Shown here: piece after piece, positions 11,837-23,267 of the stretch
Numbering within the stretch: the first letter of the stretch is position 1
Layout: the number at the start of each line of letters is the position of its first letter
From: Leptobrachium leishanense
Taxonomy: Eukaryota > Chordata > Amphibia > Anura > Megophryidae
Direction of reading: 5' to 3'
Assembly: GCA_009667805.1 (NCBI GenBank)
Contig: CM019063.1
Location: 352,680,942-352,744,941, forward strand
Length of the DNA: 64,000 bases
Position numbers and translations under genes: made by a program
Notes under the pieces: model-generated
The model's input: the letters and a program-made list of their open reading frames with translations, nothing else
What the model was told of the DNA's origin: nothing
The model's database searches: none

Positions 11837-12655
11837 TGTGACGGAACCGTTCTCTTCCGTCTGTCCTGACTCTCCAGACACCCCTTCGTTGCGGTCAGCC
11901 CGGCTACTGGGAGCGCTGTCCTCAGCGTCTCGAGCAGCTTGACCCGCCTGCTTCTGTTCCTCTGCCCTGGAGCCGTTAGGAATCTCCAGAAGGCCGCTCT
12001 CTTCCTTCTGAGGGTGAGCGTGGAGTGTAGCGTAGTTTGAAATAAAGACACCAGACGCGGCTGTATGCTTTGAAACAGGATTCTCTCTCTCTGAGCTCTG
12101 AGAGTTGTCTGACTTTTAATGAACAAAACGCCACCATTTATGCTGAAGTCCAACAGTCATAATTTGCATAAATGACGCACCTCGTCCTATCAATATACTA
12201 ATTACATTATGTCAGTTATTTACAATAAACATTCTTTAGCCTTCAGCTCACACATTTGTATAATCCATTGTTCTATCACAGATCCCTTGAATTAAACATG
12301 CAGCTAGATAAGGGGAAAAGCCCTGTTGCATAAATTACACAGCAGTAAAGATTGTTTACTGGCTATACAGAAACACATTTACCTACAGGAATATAAGTAT
12401 ATTTAAAACTAAAGTTACGCCATTTTACACTAAACTAATTTAAACCAAACACTGTAAAATATATCTAAAATCACACGATATAAATGAACATAAAGTCTCT
12501 TGGGGTTTGAAGCGTGGAGCGCCACGTCAGTCCCATGACATATGTCCATACAATTAGAATAAGCACAACCGAGGGAAAAGTAAAAATGGTCTTTAAAACA
12601 GCCAAGTCAGTTTCTTGTGGCTCGCTGAGGAGCGCTAGTTGTCAGCTCCGTGACA
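11837..12655 (-). repeat. Upstream (5') LTR of the minus-strand element
   Basis: 819 bp. On the minus strand it would carry promoter and polyadenylation signals. CATTAAAAG near 12113 (minus strand) is a candidate ATTAAA signal that the other LTR has lost to an indel. Confidence 0.85.
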
Positions 12656-13410
12656 CCGGGATCCCCTTGTGTCTCCCTTGTCTTTACCCAGTCCTTAGCT
12701 GCAGTTTAAGGACGGGAACACGTAGAGAGCCTGGCTAGCATCACCCAGAAATGAGCCGTGGCTGTAGATCTGGAGCCTTTTATTGGCACAGTGAGCAGAG
12801 TATAACTGTTACCTAAACAAAGTACAAGTACAGATATTTATGTGGTCAAACGGGGGTAATTTACATTCACAAAAACACAACCTCTTCTAGGGGACCTAAT
12901 CAGACAAACATAATTGCACAAACATTGACTTCTTTGTGAAATCTAATTACATTAGGTAGACAGTTACAGTAAACCTTACTTAACATTTCTTAATGAATTA
13001 AGACAATGGGCGATAGTGATTGACAAATAGATTAAACACAGCAGATTACAACCTATTCAAATATAAACAGGTAACGGATGCACACAGACAATAGACAGGG
13101 AGGCAGTATTCTTGCATAATCCAGATTACACAAACCTAATTACATTATTCTGGTTCAACACAGAAATAAGATTTAAACAGTATGGCAATGCCCTATGAAC
13201 ATTCTTTGCCATAATTATCTGTAGTCTGCGAGCATAAGGCTGGCATCCGCTCCTCTCAAAGGGGCACACAGTCTATGTAGTGCGGGCAATGTTGCGAGTG
13301 CACGTGCCAGCCAGTCCCATACACCTGGAACACAAATCCTTGAAAAGATGGCAGAGGTTTCATGATTCCTCCCTCCAAAAAGAACCAAATACCACCTATT
13401 TCTCTACGAG
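12656..13410. other. Unassigned sequence, possibly older LTR-type repeat
   Basis: On the minus strand it contains GTGCCAATAAAAGGCTCC near 12776-12790, which looks like an LTR polyadenylation signal context. The rest is AT-rich. There is no coding frame. Confidence 0.3.
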
Positions 13411-13413
13411 TAA

Positions 13414-13819
13414 GGCTGGGGTCAGACGAATGCATTTTTAACGTGCGTTTAGGCGCAGTTAATCAAGACAGTAGTAGGAGCAAATGACGGCCAATATACG
13501 ACGTATGGCCGCACGAAAGTCCGGCCGCGCAACGCAAGCGGCAAACTAACGCAATTTTTTCGAGAACGTAGAACCGCTAGTACTGACGTACAGAATGCGC
13601 TGTGGCGTGTGTGCGTGATTAGGAGACGTCAGACGCTGCTAATGTCCAGCCTACATAACATCCAGACGCAAAAAGTGTTTTATTGACGATCTATAAAAAA
13701 ACACGCACGAAGATGCGCATAGTTTGACTGCTTTCGCTTCCACCGTAAAAAAAACGTCAATGCGTTCGGACGCACCTTTTGATGGTCGATGCTAAAAATG
13801 CGTTCGTTTCACCCTAGCC
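13414..13819. mobile_element. PIF/Harbinger-type MITE, family 1
   Basis: The ends GGCTGGGGTCAGACGAA and TTCGTTTCACCCTAGCC are imperfect inverted repeats flanked by TAA (13411-13413, 13820-13822). A 3-bp TWA duplication marks this superfamily. Relatives lie at 40321-40756 and 44532-44939. Confidence 0.8.
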
Positions 13820-13822
13820 TAA

Positions 13823-14735
13823 TTGGAACACTCATTAACCCAACGCCTCAAGCTTGCTGCCTTGGTGTCACTTTTGATTCTGACCTAACTTTCTCTCCCC
13901 AAATCCAGACAGTGACCAAATCCTGTTACTTTCAACTCAAAAACGTTGCCCGTGTCCGCCCCTTTCTGACACAAGATATTGCAACGGTGCTGGTTCATGC
14001 TCTTGTGATTTCATGACTTGACTACTGCAACTCGCTCCAATCCCGTATTGCCCCTTTACAATCTGTAATGAATGCAGGTGCCAGGCTTATTTTTCTCACC
14101 AGATGCACCTCGCGTACCTCCCCCCTCTGCCAGTCCCTCCATTGGCTTCCTGTACGTTCCAGGATACAGTTTAAAATACTGATGTTCACATTCAAATCAC
14201 TCAATAACTCAACTCTTCCCTATACTTCTTCATTACTCTGCAAGCACGTCCCATCCAGACAACTTCAGTCAGCAGGCGATCTCTCCCTGTTATCTGTCTA
14301 CACGCGCACGGCCAACTCTCGCCTCCAAGAGTTTTCACGGACAGCACCAGTCCTGTGAAATGACTTGCCTCGTCATGTCAAACTCTCCCCTAATCTTCAG
14401 GCCTTCAAGGAATCCCTCAGAACCCATTTCTTCAGATTAGCATACCACATCACTGACGCAACTCATTCCTCCTGCTCCTCGACTCACACATGATTGAAGC
14501 TGCTTCTATGGCCTCACCATTCCCAAACCACTGCCACTAATGATCCTGCTATCTAGTAAAATTCCTCTGGTCTTCCTCAAACCCTATCCCTCTAGACTGA
14601 AAGCTCCTGTGAGCAGGGCCCTCTACACCTCTTGTTTCCATCATATGTCCATTTATCTTGTTCCCTTTGGTTATTGTAAAGCGCTGTGGAAACTGTTGGG
14701 GCTATATTAATGATGACAATGATGATAATATCCGC
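13823..14735 (+). mobile_element. L2-type LINE, 3' part
   Basis: Interrupted frames encode the C-terminal part of an L2 polymerase protein. Recognisable pieces are ACCLGVTFDSDLTFSPQI (13850 on), KNVARVRPFLTQDIATVLVH and a LDYCN block split by a TGA. The 3' end reads GTAAAGCGCTGTGGAAAC, then a run of GATGAT triplets, which fits the L2 tail style. The copy is 5'-truncated and dead. Confidence 0.75.
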
Positions 14736-14819
14736 CTCCTGGAAGACTCCAATAGAACTTTGTTTAACCTTCCATCTAGTGTCACCAATGTACGCCAACC
14801 CACAGGGACACTTTAACAG

Positions 14820-16706
14820 TGTGACGGAGCGACTGTACCTTAACTTATGTATATATAAAACAAGGAAAGCAGTGCTTCATATGACCAGTATATACAATAC
14901 AATGAAGAAATAGGAGCGAGTACACACTTGTGGGTTTCAGTTTTTCTTAACCGATGTACTTTAGTTTTTAGATAGAAGGTATCATCCTTTGAGTCCTTCC
15001 CACCAGAATGGATACTCCACACATAAACTTAGTACCTCTATCCGCGGCCTCTTTTCCATGTAACAGTTGCTGGAGCAATATCTCCTAACGGCTCCCCCAA
15101 ACTTTAATCACAGTTGAAAGAAGGGGTCTCACCTTTGGAAATCAAAATGCAGAATGAATGAAATGCAGAATTCACAAAGACACAGCTACCCAGGCAAGAA
15201 CAACCCCCTTTGAATAGAACAACGAATAACCTCACGGATCAAATAACTGCACACTACCTTCAAACAATGGGCAATGGGATCTCCTGGGAGGAGAAGGGAG
15301 GGAGGGAGAAGGCGGGTAAAACAAAAGGAATTTCTATTAGAGAGAATTACACTTTACAGGGAATAACACACAGCCATCAGAAATCTTTGGTTTGTTGGCG
15401 GATGTTTAAACCAGTGACTAGCAAAATATTTTTAAAAGGTCCACCAATTCCCCAATAGTCTCTTAAACGGTGGAGGGGCTTCCGTCACCACCATCTTCCA
15501 GGGACCACCTAGTACAAGGAATAGGGGGGTGGACCCCCCAAAATGGGTTTGTCCTCACAAATTGCTAAACCACAAAGCTGGAATTGCATGTAAAATTGCC
15601 CTTTATTCTGTACTAGGTGTTATGCCTGCCCAAAGGGCAGTCTATTGTTGATGATCTGACTGCTCAGTGCTTTCAATGATGTGGCTGTGCTCGGTTCTTC
15701 CAATGATGTGGCTGTGCTCGGTGCTTCCAATGATGTGGCTGTGCTCGGTGCTTCCAATGATGTGGCTGTGCTCGGTGCTTCCAATGATGTGGCTGTGCTC
15801 GGTGCTTCCAATGATGTGGCTGTGCTCGGTGCTTCCAATGATGTGGCTGTGCTCGTGCTTCCAATGATGTGGCTGTGCTCGGTGCTTCCAATGATGTGGC
15901 TGTGCTCGGTGCTTCCAATGATGTGGCTGTGCTCGGTGCTTCCAATGATGTGGCTGTGCTCGGTGCTCCCAATGATGTGGCTGTGCTCGGTGCTCCCAAT
16001 GATGTGGCTGTGCTCGGTGCTCCCAATGATGTGGCTGTGCTCGGTGCTCCCAATGATGTGGCTGTGCTCGGTGCTCCCAATGATGTGGCTGTGCTCGGTG
16101 CTCCCAATGATGTGGCTGCTCCATCTGTAATACTTCTGTGTGTGTGTCTCCTCTCCAGTCACATGGGGATGTGAGCAGTCTGACTATTTACAGGGCATAA
16201 CATTCTGTTGTCGCAGTAATTTATTTGGATAACCCCTTGTTCTAAATCTATCAATCTTCTCTTCCATTGACATCTATACCATTCCATCTATTGACTTGAG
16301 AAAGATCGGTCTCCGTAGAAAACCAACGGACAGGAACTCTTTGTTGTTGTGCAGTAGTTCTCACCCCAATGCATTGATTCTTTACTCCATAATCCTCTGA
16401 GTGTAAAGAGGGTTGTGAGTTTACCTGATTGCAGGGAGAGGTGAAAGGAAGAGATATATGATTTTGAGCAAGGGGTTATCCAGATCAATTACTTGAACAG
16501 GGGCTTTCTCCAGTCAAAAGACAGCAGACTGCCGACAGCTTACCTGGCTCCGGGAAGTGGAATTCATTCGTTTTTCTGAGGGACGCATAGCTGTGGTACA
16601 GGGGAAAGCTGCTGAACATAACCTCAGGTGGTTTTTGAGTTGTTGCCGCCTCCTCTACATTGTGCCCCTTTCTGTGCCATTTTCCAGAACGATATGGCGT
16701 GTCACA
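14820..16706. mobile_element. Possible solo LTR or LTR-type remnant containing a minisatellite
   Basis: The block starts TGTGACGGAGCG and ends GGCGTGTCACA, the TG...CA pattern also used by the 9101-12655 element. Its right part (CCCCTTTCTGTGCCATTTTCC, 16665 on) resembles 9998-10018 in that element's interior. I find no matching target duplication, so the borders are uncertain. Confidence 0.35.
15661..16118. repeat. 27-bp minisatellite, about 17 units
   Basis: The unit CGGTGCTTCCAATGATGTGG plus CTGTGCT is repeated about 17 times. One unit near 15853 lacks a single G (26 bp). Left-hand units carry GCTTCC and the last six carry GCTCCC, so variants are spatially sorted. Since 27 is a multiple of three, several frames on both strands stay open by chance. 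These are not genes. Confidence 0.95.
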
Positions 16707-17387
16707 GGTCTCTGATTAGCATTTGTGCACTATTGTTTGTGGGTCCCTACATACTATGGTATTGTTAATGGAGCCTTTATTCTTATGTTTTGTATTGGAC
16801 GAGGTGGTTTTTCCCCCTTGTGTTCGGTTTCCTTGCCTTACCCTTTGCGATGTGTCTCTCGCGATTTAAATAGGAAAATCCTTGAGGGAGACAACAGTGA
16901 GGGCGACGTTTAGGAGTACCAGGAAAGCAGACGTAAATTTGGTAGGCCAAACAATTGGACTTTTCCTTGTTTGAATTGTTCATGCTGCAATACGATAATG
17001 CACTTGGGATACCAATACAGACTAAAGGGTCATTTTACATGCAGTTCCACATTTGTGGTTTATCTGTTCGTTAGCCTGTGTATTGGTGTTTATTGGTGAA
17101 ACTACACAAAAGGTTAAAAAGTTTTATTAAACCTAAATCCGTCATCAGGACTAAGAAGGTTGAGCTTACAATTCCACATCGTTTTTTGGAGGAGGTCCAT
17201 GACCTTTAACAATTAAGATTCCAGGTTATTGATGAGGTGCCTAAGCTATCGAGAGGAGATGATACAAACTTTTGAAGAGGAGTTATGTTGGATATATCAC
17301 CTGAATACTGGTTTTCCTCATGGTTTGAATAAAGAGGTGAATTTTTCGCCTTTCCTACACAAGTTTTTATGTGGTTGTAAAATGTTT

Positions 17388-17420
<33 letters not shown>

Positions 17421-18552
17421 TTTACAGATGTGAATAAGTACGGACTGCAGCTTTAAGAAATCTGTATTGATGAATCTCACATTTTATTCTGTGACCACCT
17501 ATGATGTCTACCCAATATTGATAAACTTACACATTTCATCTCCAAGATAATGTAAATTAATGTTTAATATAATTTATAACATAGAATACTGAGAAGCTAA
17601 GACTGAAACCTTGCATCATTCTTGTTTTTATTTTTCGCATTTTGTATGTTAGACACAGTATACATAATGTAACCATCAATGCTTTCTTTGACTCTTAATA
17701 TGTGACATTATTTAATGAGCCGTGAACGCTTGCAATGCAGACTCTACAAAGACCTGCTTAAGGTCGAAACATTGTTGCTGTGATGAAGGAATAAATCCAC
17801 TTGAGATACCGCGTTATCCTGGAGTTCTTTTCATTATAGGGGTTATTCACAAAGCGCCCAAATTTTATCGACATTTCAATGTTTTTCACTACAGCGATTC
17901 TTTTTAGCCAAAACTACGGTGAATTCACTAGTCACCGAATCCTCATGGAAAATTTGGAGACCTTTGAAGAGCAGCGAACTGGCCTTGGAGAAATCCATCG
18001 AACTGAATTAAAAAACTGCAAGGAACTATCCTATTTTCCTAATAGTGTTCAAACCAATAATAATGCATTAAAATGTGTATTTTTTTTTTAAAAGGACTTT
18101 TTTTATTAATTAAATCTTACAGAATAAAAAAGCATTCTAAAAAATTTAGGATACAAGAACTTCAAAAAAGTACAAAAAGGTGTTCTAAAAATAAAAGGGT
18201 TTTTGCTGAAAACGAAAAGAATAAACTTTTCAAAATTTAAAAATATTACCTTTTTACCTTGAGTCCTATGGGATTTGCACGATTAAACCTGTCGAACTGA
18301 AACACCGAAAATCAGGGCATTTCAGACACTTCGGTGTAGTTTGGCATTCCGTGACTAGACAAACCATTGCTTCTCTATTGGACAATTTGACTGCCACTGA
18401 AGATCGGCAAACTGCACCTTATTTCGCCATCTGATCGTCTGTATTTGGTGACAGTTTAGGGAATAGACAAATTCGCCCGACATTGCACAGAACTGCGAAA
18501 TTCACCATTCGGTGCAATTCAGTGACCAATTCGAAGGCTAGTGAATAACCTC
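16707..18552. other. Intronic sequence with a TA microsatellite
   Basis: AT-rich, with a (TA)n run at 17393-17420 and the CGAAAC-type repeat at 17745-17830. No other feature seen. Confidence 0.5.
17745..17830 (+). repeat. Second CGAAAC-type repeat end
   Basis: GACCTGCTTAAGGTCGAAAC, then AATAAATCC and GGAGTTCTTTTC, parallels 3600-3715 in the order stem, CGAAAC, AATAAA. This is the same tentative Penelope-like assignment. Confidence 0.3.
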
Positions 18553-18555
18553 TTA

Positions 18556-18810
18556 GGCTGGCGGCACACAAGCGCATATGGTGCTTGTGTGCGCCCGCAC
18601 TTCCCTGCATCCATGCCGTTTTGACAGCGAGGGCCAACCACCGGACGTGAAAAAGCCCTCACTGTCAAAAAGCTAAACGTACGCTGACGGGGATACAAAG
18701 CGCAATCCTCCTTAGGAGGATGGTGCTTTGTACGCTGAGCACAGTGGCAGGAACGCCTACTTTCACGGACGATCCTTCCTCTCTCTGTTAACGCTCGTGT
18801 GCCGCCAGCC
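18556..18810. mobile_element. PIF/Harbinger-type MITE, family 2
   Basis: 255 bp. The ends GGCTGGCGGCACACAAGCG and CGCTCGTGTGCCGCCAGCC are long inverted repeats flanked by TTA (18553-18555, 18811-18813). Confidence 0.85.
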
Positions 18811-19192
18811 TTATATGTTCTACCATTGGGATATATAGTGGGCCGCAGATTCAAATTTTGAAGGTACTCAATGTTAACATAAAGCTTTCTGATGGTATGG
18901 CAGGACCATCATTGAGGCAAATTTTTGTTAATCTCCAAATTGCTTACATGGGAGTGTGAATAGAAAATAAGAATTCAAATACGTTTTATCAAGGATCTTC
19001 AAAATGTTCTGTAAAAGGTCACCTTTGTTAGCATTAAGTTTGTATTTAGTTTTACTAATGATTTTTATTAGTATGACCTTTTAATGGTGATTCATAGAAA
19101 TTGGGATTGTTTTGCTCTTGCAGATATCATTTGAGTTAACGAAACTGACAAAAGTGGGTGGGGGTGACCTTTTCAATTTTTATTTTTTGTAG

Positions 19193-19315
<123 letters not shown>

Positions 19316-19318
19316 TAA

Positions 19319-19907
19319 CCCCTTCACTGCTGTCATTTCACCGCTGTGTGCTGAGATCATTTTTACCGCTTTCGCTCATGTTTAAACACGATTTGAAGCC
19401 ACATTTTTTTGTTAAATGACCCAGACATATTATATATTGTTCTTTTCGGCAGATTCATAATATATCAATTCTATATGTATACGTCATGTCCTGCCTGTAT
19501 ATTATAACAAAAAATGCAATAAAATTTGAATTTTTAATCCTCTACAGCATGTAAAGTGTTTTTTTTCACACTCTCCCCTTTTAAGCGGTGCCTGGCTTGT
19601 GGCGCTGCTCCTTTCCGATCGGGAGGGAGAGGGATCCGAACGGATCCCCCCTCCCTTTCAGGCGATCTTCCGGCATTGCCGGGGAGTCACCTGGAAATGA
19701 CGTCATTGCACGATGATGTCATTGACGTCGGGAGGGGGTTCAACTTCAGCGTCTGAGGATGCTGAAGTCAGACCGCCGCTGGACCCCGGACAGAGAGCGG
19801 AGTATCTCTGTCGGGGCTCCCGCAAGCAGATGACGTGTGGGGCCCGTCCTCCGCATATAGCGGCAGTCAATGAGGACGTGCCCCACACGTCATCCGCAGC
19901 AAAGGGG
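19319..19907. mobile_element. TTAA-target element, short copy
   Basis: The 589-bp unit is bounded by TTAA at 19315-19318 and 19908-19911. Its ends are CCCCTTCACTGCTG and CCGCAGCAAAGGGG. The interior has the same themes as the larger copies (ATATTATATATTGTTCTTTTC, GGGAGGGAGAGGGATCC, GACGTCATTGCACGATGATG). Only about 60 bp separate it from the preceding DOT1L exon. Confidence 0.85.
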
Positions 19908-20003
19908 TTAAAGGTTTTACTGTGCTGAGTGAGCAAAAGATTACACGACGAGGTATTATGGTGCTGTTGGTCTGCAAGCCACATAATTTGATTTGGTTAT
20001 CAT

Positions 20004-20127
20004 AGGCCCTATTCCAAGGTTGTTGTAAACTTAACCAGAGCTGTTTTAAACTTAACTACCATAGACTATAATGGCTTTTGTAAGTTAGCAAAAGCTCTTG
20101 TTATCACCGACCTTGGAATAGGGCCCC
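20004..20127. mobile_element. Short inverted-repeat MITE, family Z
   Basis: GGCCCTATTCCAAGGTTG...GACCTTGGAATAGGGCC. A second copy lies at 34131-34254. Target duplication not resolved. Confidence 0.65.
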
Positions 20128-20284
20128 ATGTGTTCATTAGCTTGAAGAGTAAAACAGCCTAATACTGTATAAAGTCCCCTTTCCACAAATCTTACAAACC
20201 TTACCAAATGCACATCTAAATTTATTAATGTAATTTAGGTGATTTTATTCAAAATATGTAATTGAGTTAGTTACAAGTATTTAT

Positions 20285-21355
20285 AAGACACCAACAAGGT
20301 CTGTAGCGCTGTACAATGGGAGAGACAGAATAACAAATACACATACACCTTGCACACACAGGAGGGAGGAACCTGCTGGAGAGTTTACAATCTAAGCGGA
20401 GAGTGGTGGCACACTAGGTGAGGGTGAATAGAGTAAAAGTAGTACCGGGGGTGCATGTGTGCTGTGTGGGAAGATTGAGCAGGAAATGACCAATGGGGTG
20501 TTATGGAGTGAGCTGATGGGCTTCTTTAAAGTAATGTTTTCAAAGACTTCCTGAAGGACTGAAGAGATGGGCAGAGTCTGATGTTGCTGGGGAGGGAGTT
20601 CCATAGAAAGGGGGCAGCTCGGGAGAAGTCCAGAAGGAGAGATTTGGGGGTGCGGATACGAGGAACTGATAGCACCAGATCATTGGCAGAGCGAAATGGT
20701 TTGATGGGATGTACCTGCTAATAAGGGAGGAAATGTAGTCGGGCGCAGTTATGGAGCATTTTGTGCATCAGGACCAGTATTTTGAAGTGGATTTTAAAGG
20801 AAATGGAGCCAGTGTAGAGATTGACAAACTGGTGAGGTACGAGTCTGGCACAGGCATTCATAACAGACTGCAGAGGGAGAATCTCGGATATTTAAGGCCA
20901 GCGAGGAGGAGATTACAGTAGTCAAGGCGGGAGATAAGAGCTTGGTTGAGCATTTTAGTAGAGTCCTGATCAAGAAAGGGACAAATGCGTGCAATTGTTT
21001 TTATATGGAAGTGTCAAGATTTGGTTTGTGACAATGTGAGGAGTAAAGGATAGATCGGAGCCCAAGAGGACCCCTAGGCAACGAGCCTGAGAGGTAGAAG
21101 TAATGGTGGCACCAATCACCTGAAGGGAAATGGGCGCATGAATGGAGGTTTTAGAGCTAGGGAAGATGAAAAGTTCAGTTTTAGAGAGGTTGAGCTTTAG
21201 GAAATGGCTGTCTCCAACTGGATGACTTTCAGGCAGTCTGTAACTTGGTCAAACATGTGAGGAGAGAGAGGGAATAAAGTAAGATATGGGTGTCTATAGC
21301 ATAGAGATGATGTTGGAGTCCATAGGAAGAAATGAGGTTGCTCAGAAAGGCAGTA
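20285..21355 (-). mobile_element. L2-type LINE fragment, antisense
   Basis: The minus strand reads through pieces of the L2 polymerase C-terminus: LKLNLSKTELFIFPSSKT near 21190-21140, and a block around 20995-20850 with SAVCYECLCQTRTSPVCQSL. The low-coordinate end (TGTAGCGCTGTACAATGGG) matches the L2 3' end. Frames are broken throughout. Confidence 0.65.
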
Positions 21356-21635
21356 TAGATTAACCCCATAGTGACTGGGTGGTTTTACGAAAGTCTGTCC
21401 GAAAGCGCCCGCTGCTGTTTTTACTAGAGATGTGCATTCGTTTCGGAAAAATTCGTATTTCAGAAGTACTACCGAATAACGAATCGATTAAGATCCGAAT
21501 TCGAAACGGTATGTAACGAATTTATTTAGTTTTACACTCTGTCATCATTATCATTAAAGAAAAATTTTAATACTTTTTTTGTGTTCCGGAATTTGAATAG
21601 ATATCAACTATTTGAATCGATACCGAATAGATATA

Positions 21636-23267
21636 CAGTCAGGTCCAGAAATATTGGGACATCGACACAATTCTAACATCTATGGCTCTATACACCACCA
21701 CAATGGAGTTGGAATGAAACAAACAAAATGTGCTTTAACTGCAGACTGTCAGCTTTAATTTGAGGGTATGTACATCCAACTCGAGTGAACGGTGTAGGAT
21801 TTACAGCAGTTTGCAGATGTGCCTCCCACTTAAGGGACCAAAGGTAATGGGACAATTGGCTTCTCAGCTGTTCCATGGCCTGGTGTGTGATAATCCCTCA
21901 TTACCCCAATTACAATGTGCAGATAAAAGGCCCAGAGTTCATTTCAAGTGTGCTATTTGCATTTGGAATCTGTTGAGGTCAACTCTCAAGATGAGATCCA
22001 AAGAGCTGTCCCTATCAGTGAAGCAAGCCATCATTAGGCTGAATAAACCAAACGAGAGATGGCAAGAGCACTAGGTGTGGTCAAAACTGTTTGGAACATT
22101 CTCAAAGAAGGAACGCACCGGTGAGCTCAGCAACACCAAAAGACCCGGGAGACAGCGGAAAACAACTGTGGTGGATGACCGAAGAATTCTTTCTCTGGTG
22201 AAGAAAACACCCATCACAACAGTTGGCCAGATCAAGAACACTCTCCAGAAGATAGGTGTATGTGTGTCAAAGTCAACAATCAAGAGAAGACTTCACCAGA
22301 GTGTAAACACAGAGGGTTCACCACAAGATGTAAACCATTGGTAAGCCCCAAAAACAGGCCAGATTAGAGTTTGCCAAACAACACCTAATAAAGCGTTCAC
22401 AGTTCTGGAACAAGATCCTATGGACAGAGGAGACCAAGATCAACTTGTACCAGAGTGATGGGAAGAGAAAAGTATGGAGAAGGAAAGGAATTGCTCATGA
22501 TCCTAAGCATACCACCGCATCAGTGAAGCATGGTGGTGGTAGTGTCATGGTGTGGGCATGTATTGCTGCCAATTGAACTGGTTCTCTTGTATTTATTGAT
22601 GATGTGACTGCTGACAAAAGCAGCAGGATGATTTCTGAAGTGTTTCGGGCAATATTATCAGCTCACATTCAGCCAAATGCTGCAGAACTCATTGGACGGC
22701 GCTTCACAGTGCAGATGGACAATTGCCCAAAGCATACTGCAAAAGCAACCAAAGAGTTTTTGAAGGGACAGAAGTGGAATGTTATGCAATGGCCAAGTCA
22801 CTCACCTGACCTGAATCCCATTGAGCATGCATTTCACTTGCTGAAGACAAAACTGAAGGGAAAATGCCCCAAGAACAAGCAGGAACTGAAGACAGTTGCA
22901 GTAGAGGCCTGGCAGAGCATCACCAGGGATGATACCCAGCGTCTGGTGATGTCTATGCGTTCCAGACTTCAGGCTGTGATTGACTGCAAAGGATTTGCAA
23001 CCAAGTATGAAGAAGGGAAAGCTTTTTATTTATGATTATTATTCTGTCCCATTACCTTTGGTCCCTTAAACAAGTGGGAGTCACATCTGCAAACTGCTGT
23101 AAGTCCTACACTGTTCACCGGAGTTGGATGTACATACCCTCAAATTAAAGCTGACAGTCTGCAGTTAAAGCACATTGTGTTTGTTTCATTCCAACTCCAT
23201 TGTGGTGATGTATAGAGCCAAAGATGTTAGAATTGTGTCGATGTCCCAATATTTCTGGACCTGACTG
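21636..23267 (+). mobile_element. Tc1-like transposon, complete ends (copy 1 of a pair)
   Basis: 1632 bp from CAGTCAGGTCCAGAAATATT to AATATTTCTGGACCTGACTG, with TA at 21634-21635 and 23268-23269. The inverted repeats extend for some 200 bp with internal repeats. The partner copy is 49714-51369. Confidence 0.95.
21992..23035 (+). pseudogene. Tc1-like transposase, dead copy 1
   Basis: The frame starts MRSKELSLSVKQAIIRL and soon breaks: deletions near 22045 and 22085, another near 22360. The catalytic part has WTEETK where a DD34E enzyme has Asp, so the first catalytic Asp is Glu. It then has an in-frame TGA after IAAN (22575-22577). The last 143 codons (22604-23035) are open, with MDNCPKHT and NPIEHAFHLLK. 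The spacing Asp-34-Glu is kept. Confidence 0.88.

Larger units (their letters stand above)
9101..12655 (-). mobile_element. Non-autonomous LTR retrotransposon, complete
   Basis: Two long direct repeats, 9101-9917 and 11837-12655, bound a 1.9-kb interior. Read on the minus strand each repeat begins TGTCACGGAGC and ends CCGTCACA, the TG...CA form of LTRs. The flanks CCAGG (9096-9100) and CCGGG (12656-12660) look like a 5-bp target duplication with one change. A purine tract GGAAGGGGGGACAAA directly abuts the downstream LTR, and TTGGTGGCAAGCGG next to the upstream LTR is a TGG-type primer-binding site. No protease, reverse transcriptase, RNase H or integrase frame is present, so movement would need enzymes in trans. 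Confidence 0.88.

Noticed and set aside
15661..16118. CRISPR-like direct repeats
   Set aside because: Units are contiguous without unique spacers, and the DNA is vertebrate.
15620..16174. Open frames of 100-180 codons on both strands (HWEHRAQPH, SNDVAVLGA and so on)
   Set aside because: The 27-bp period keeps many frames open. A 26-bp unit breaks the frames.
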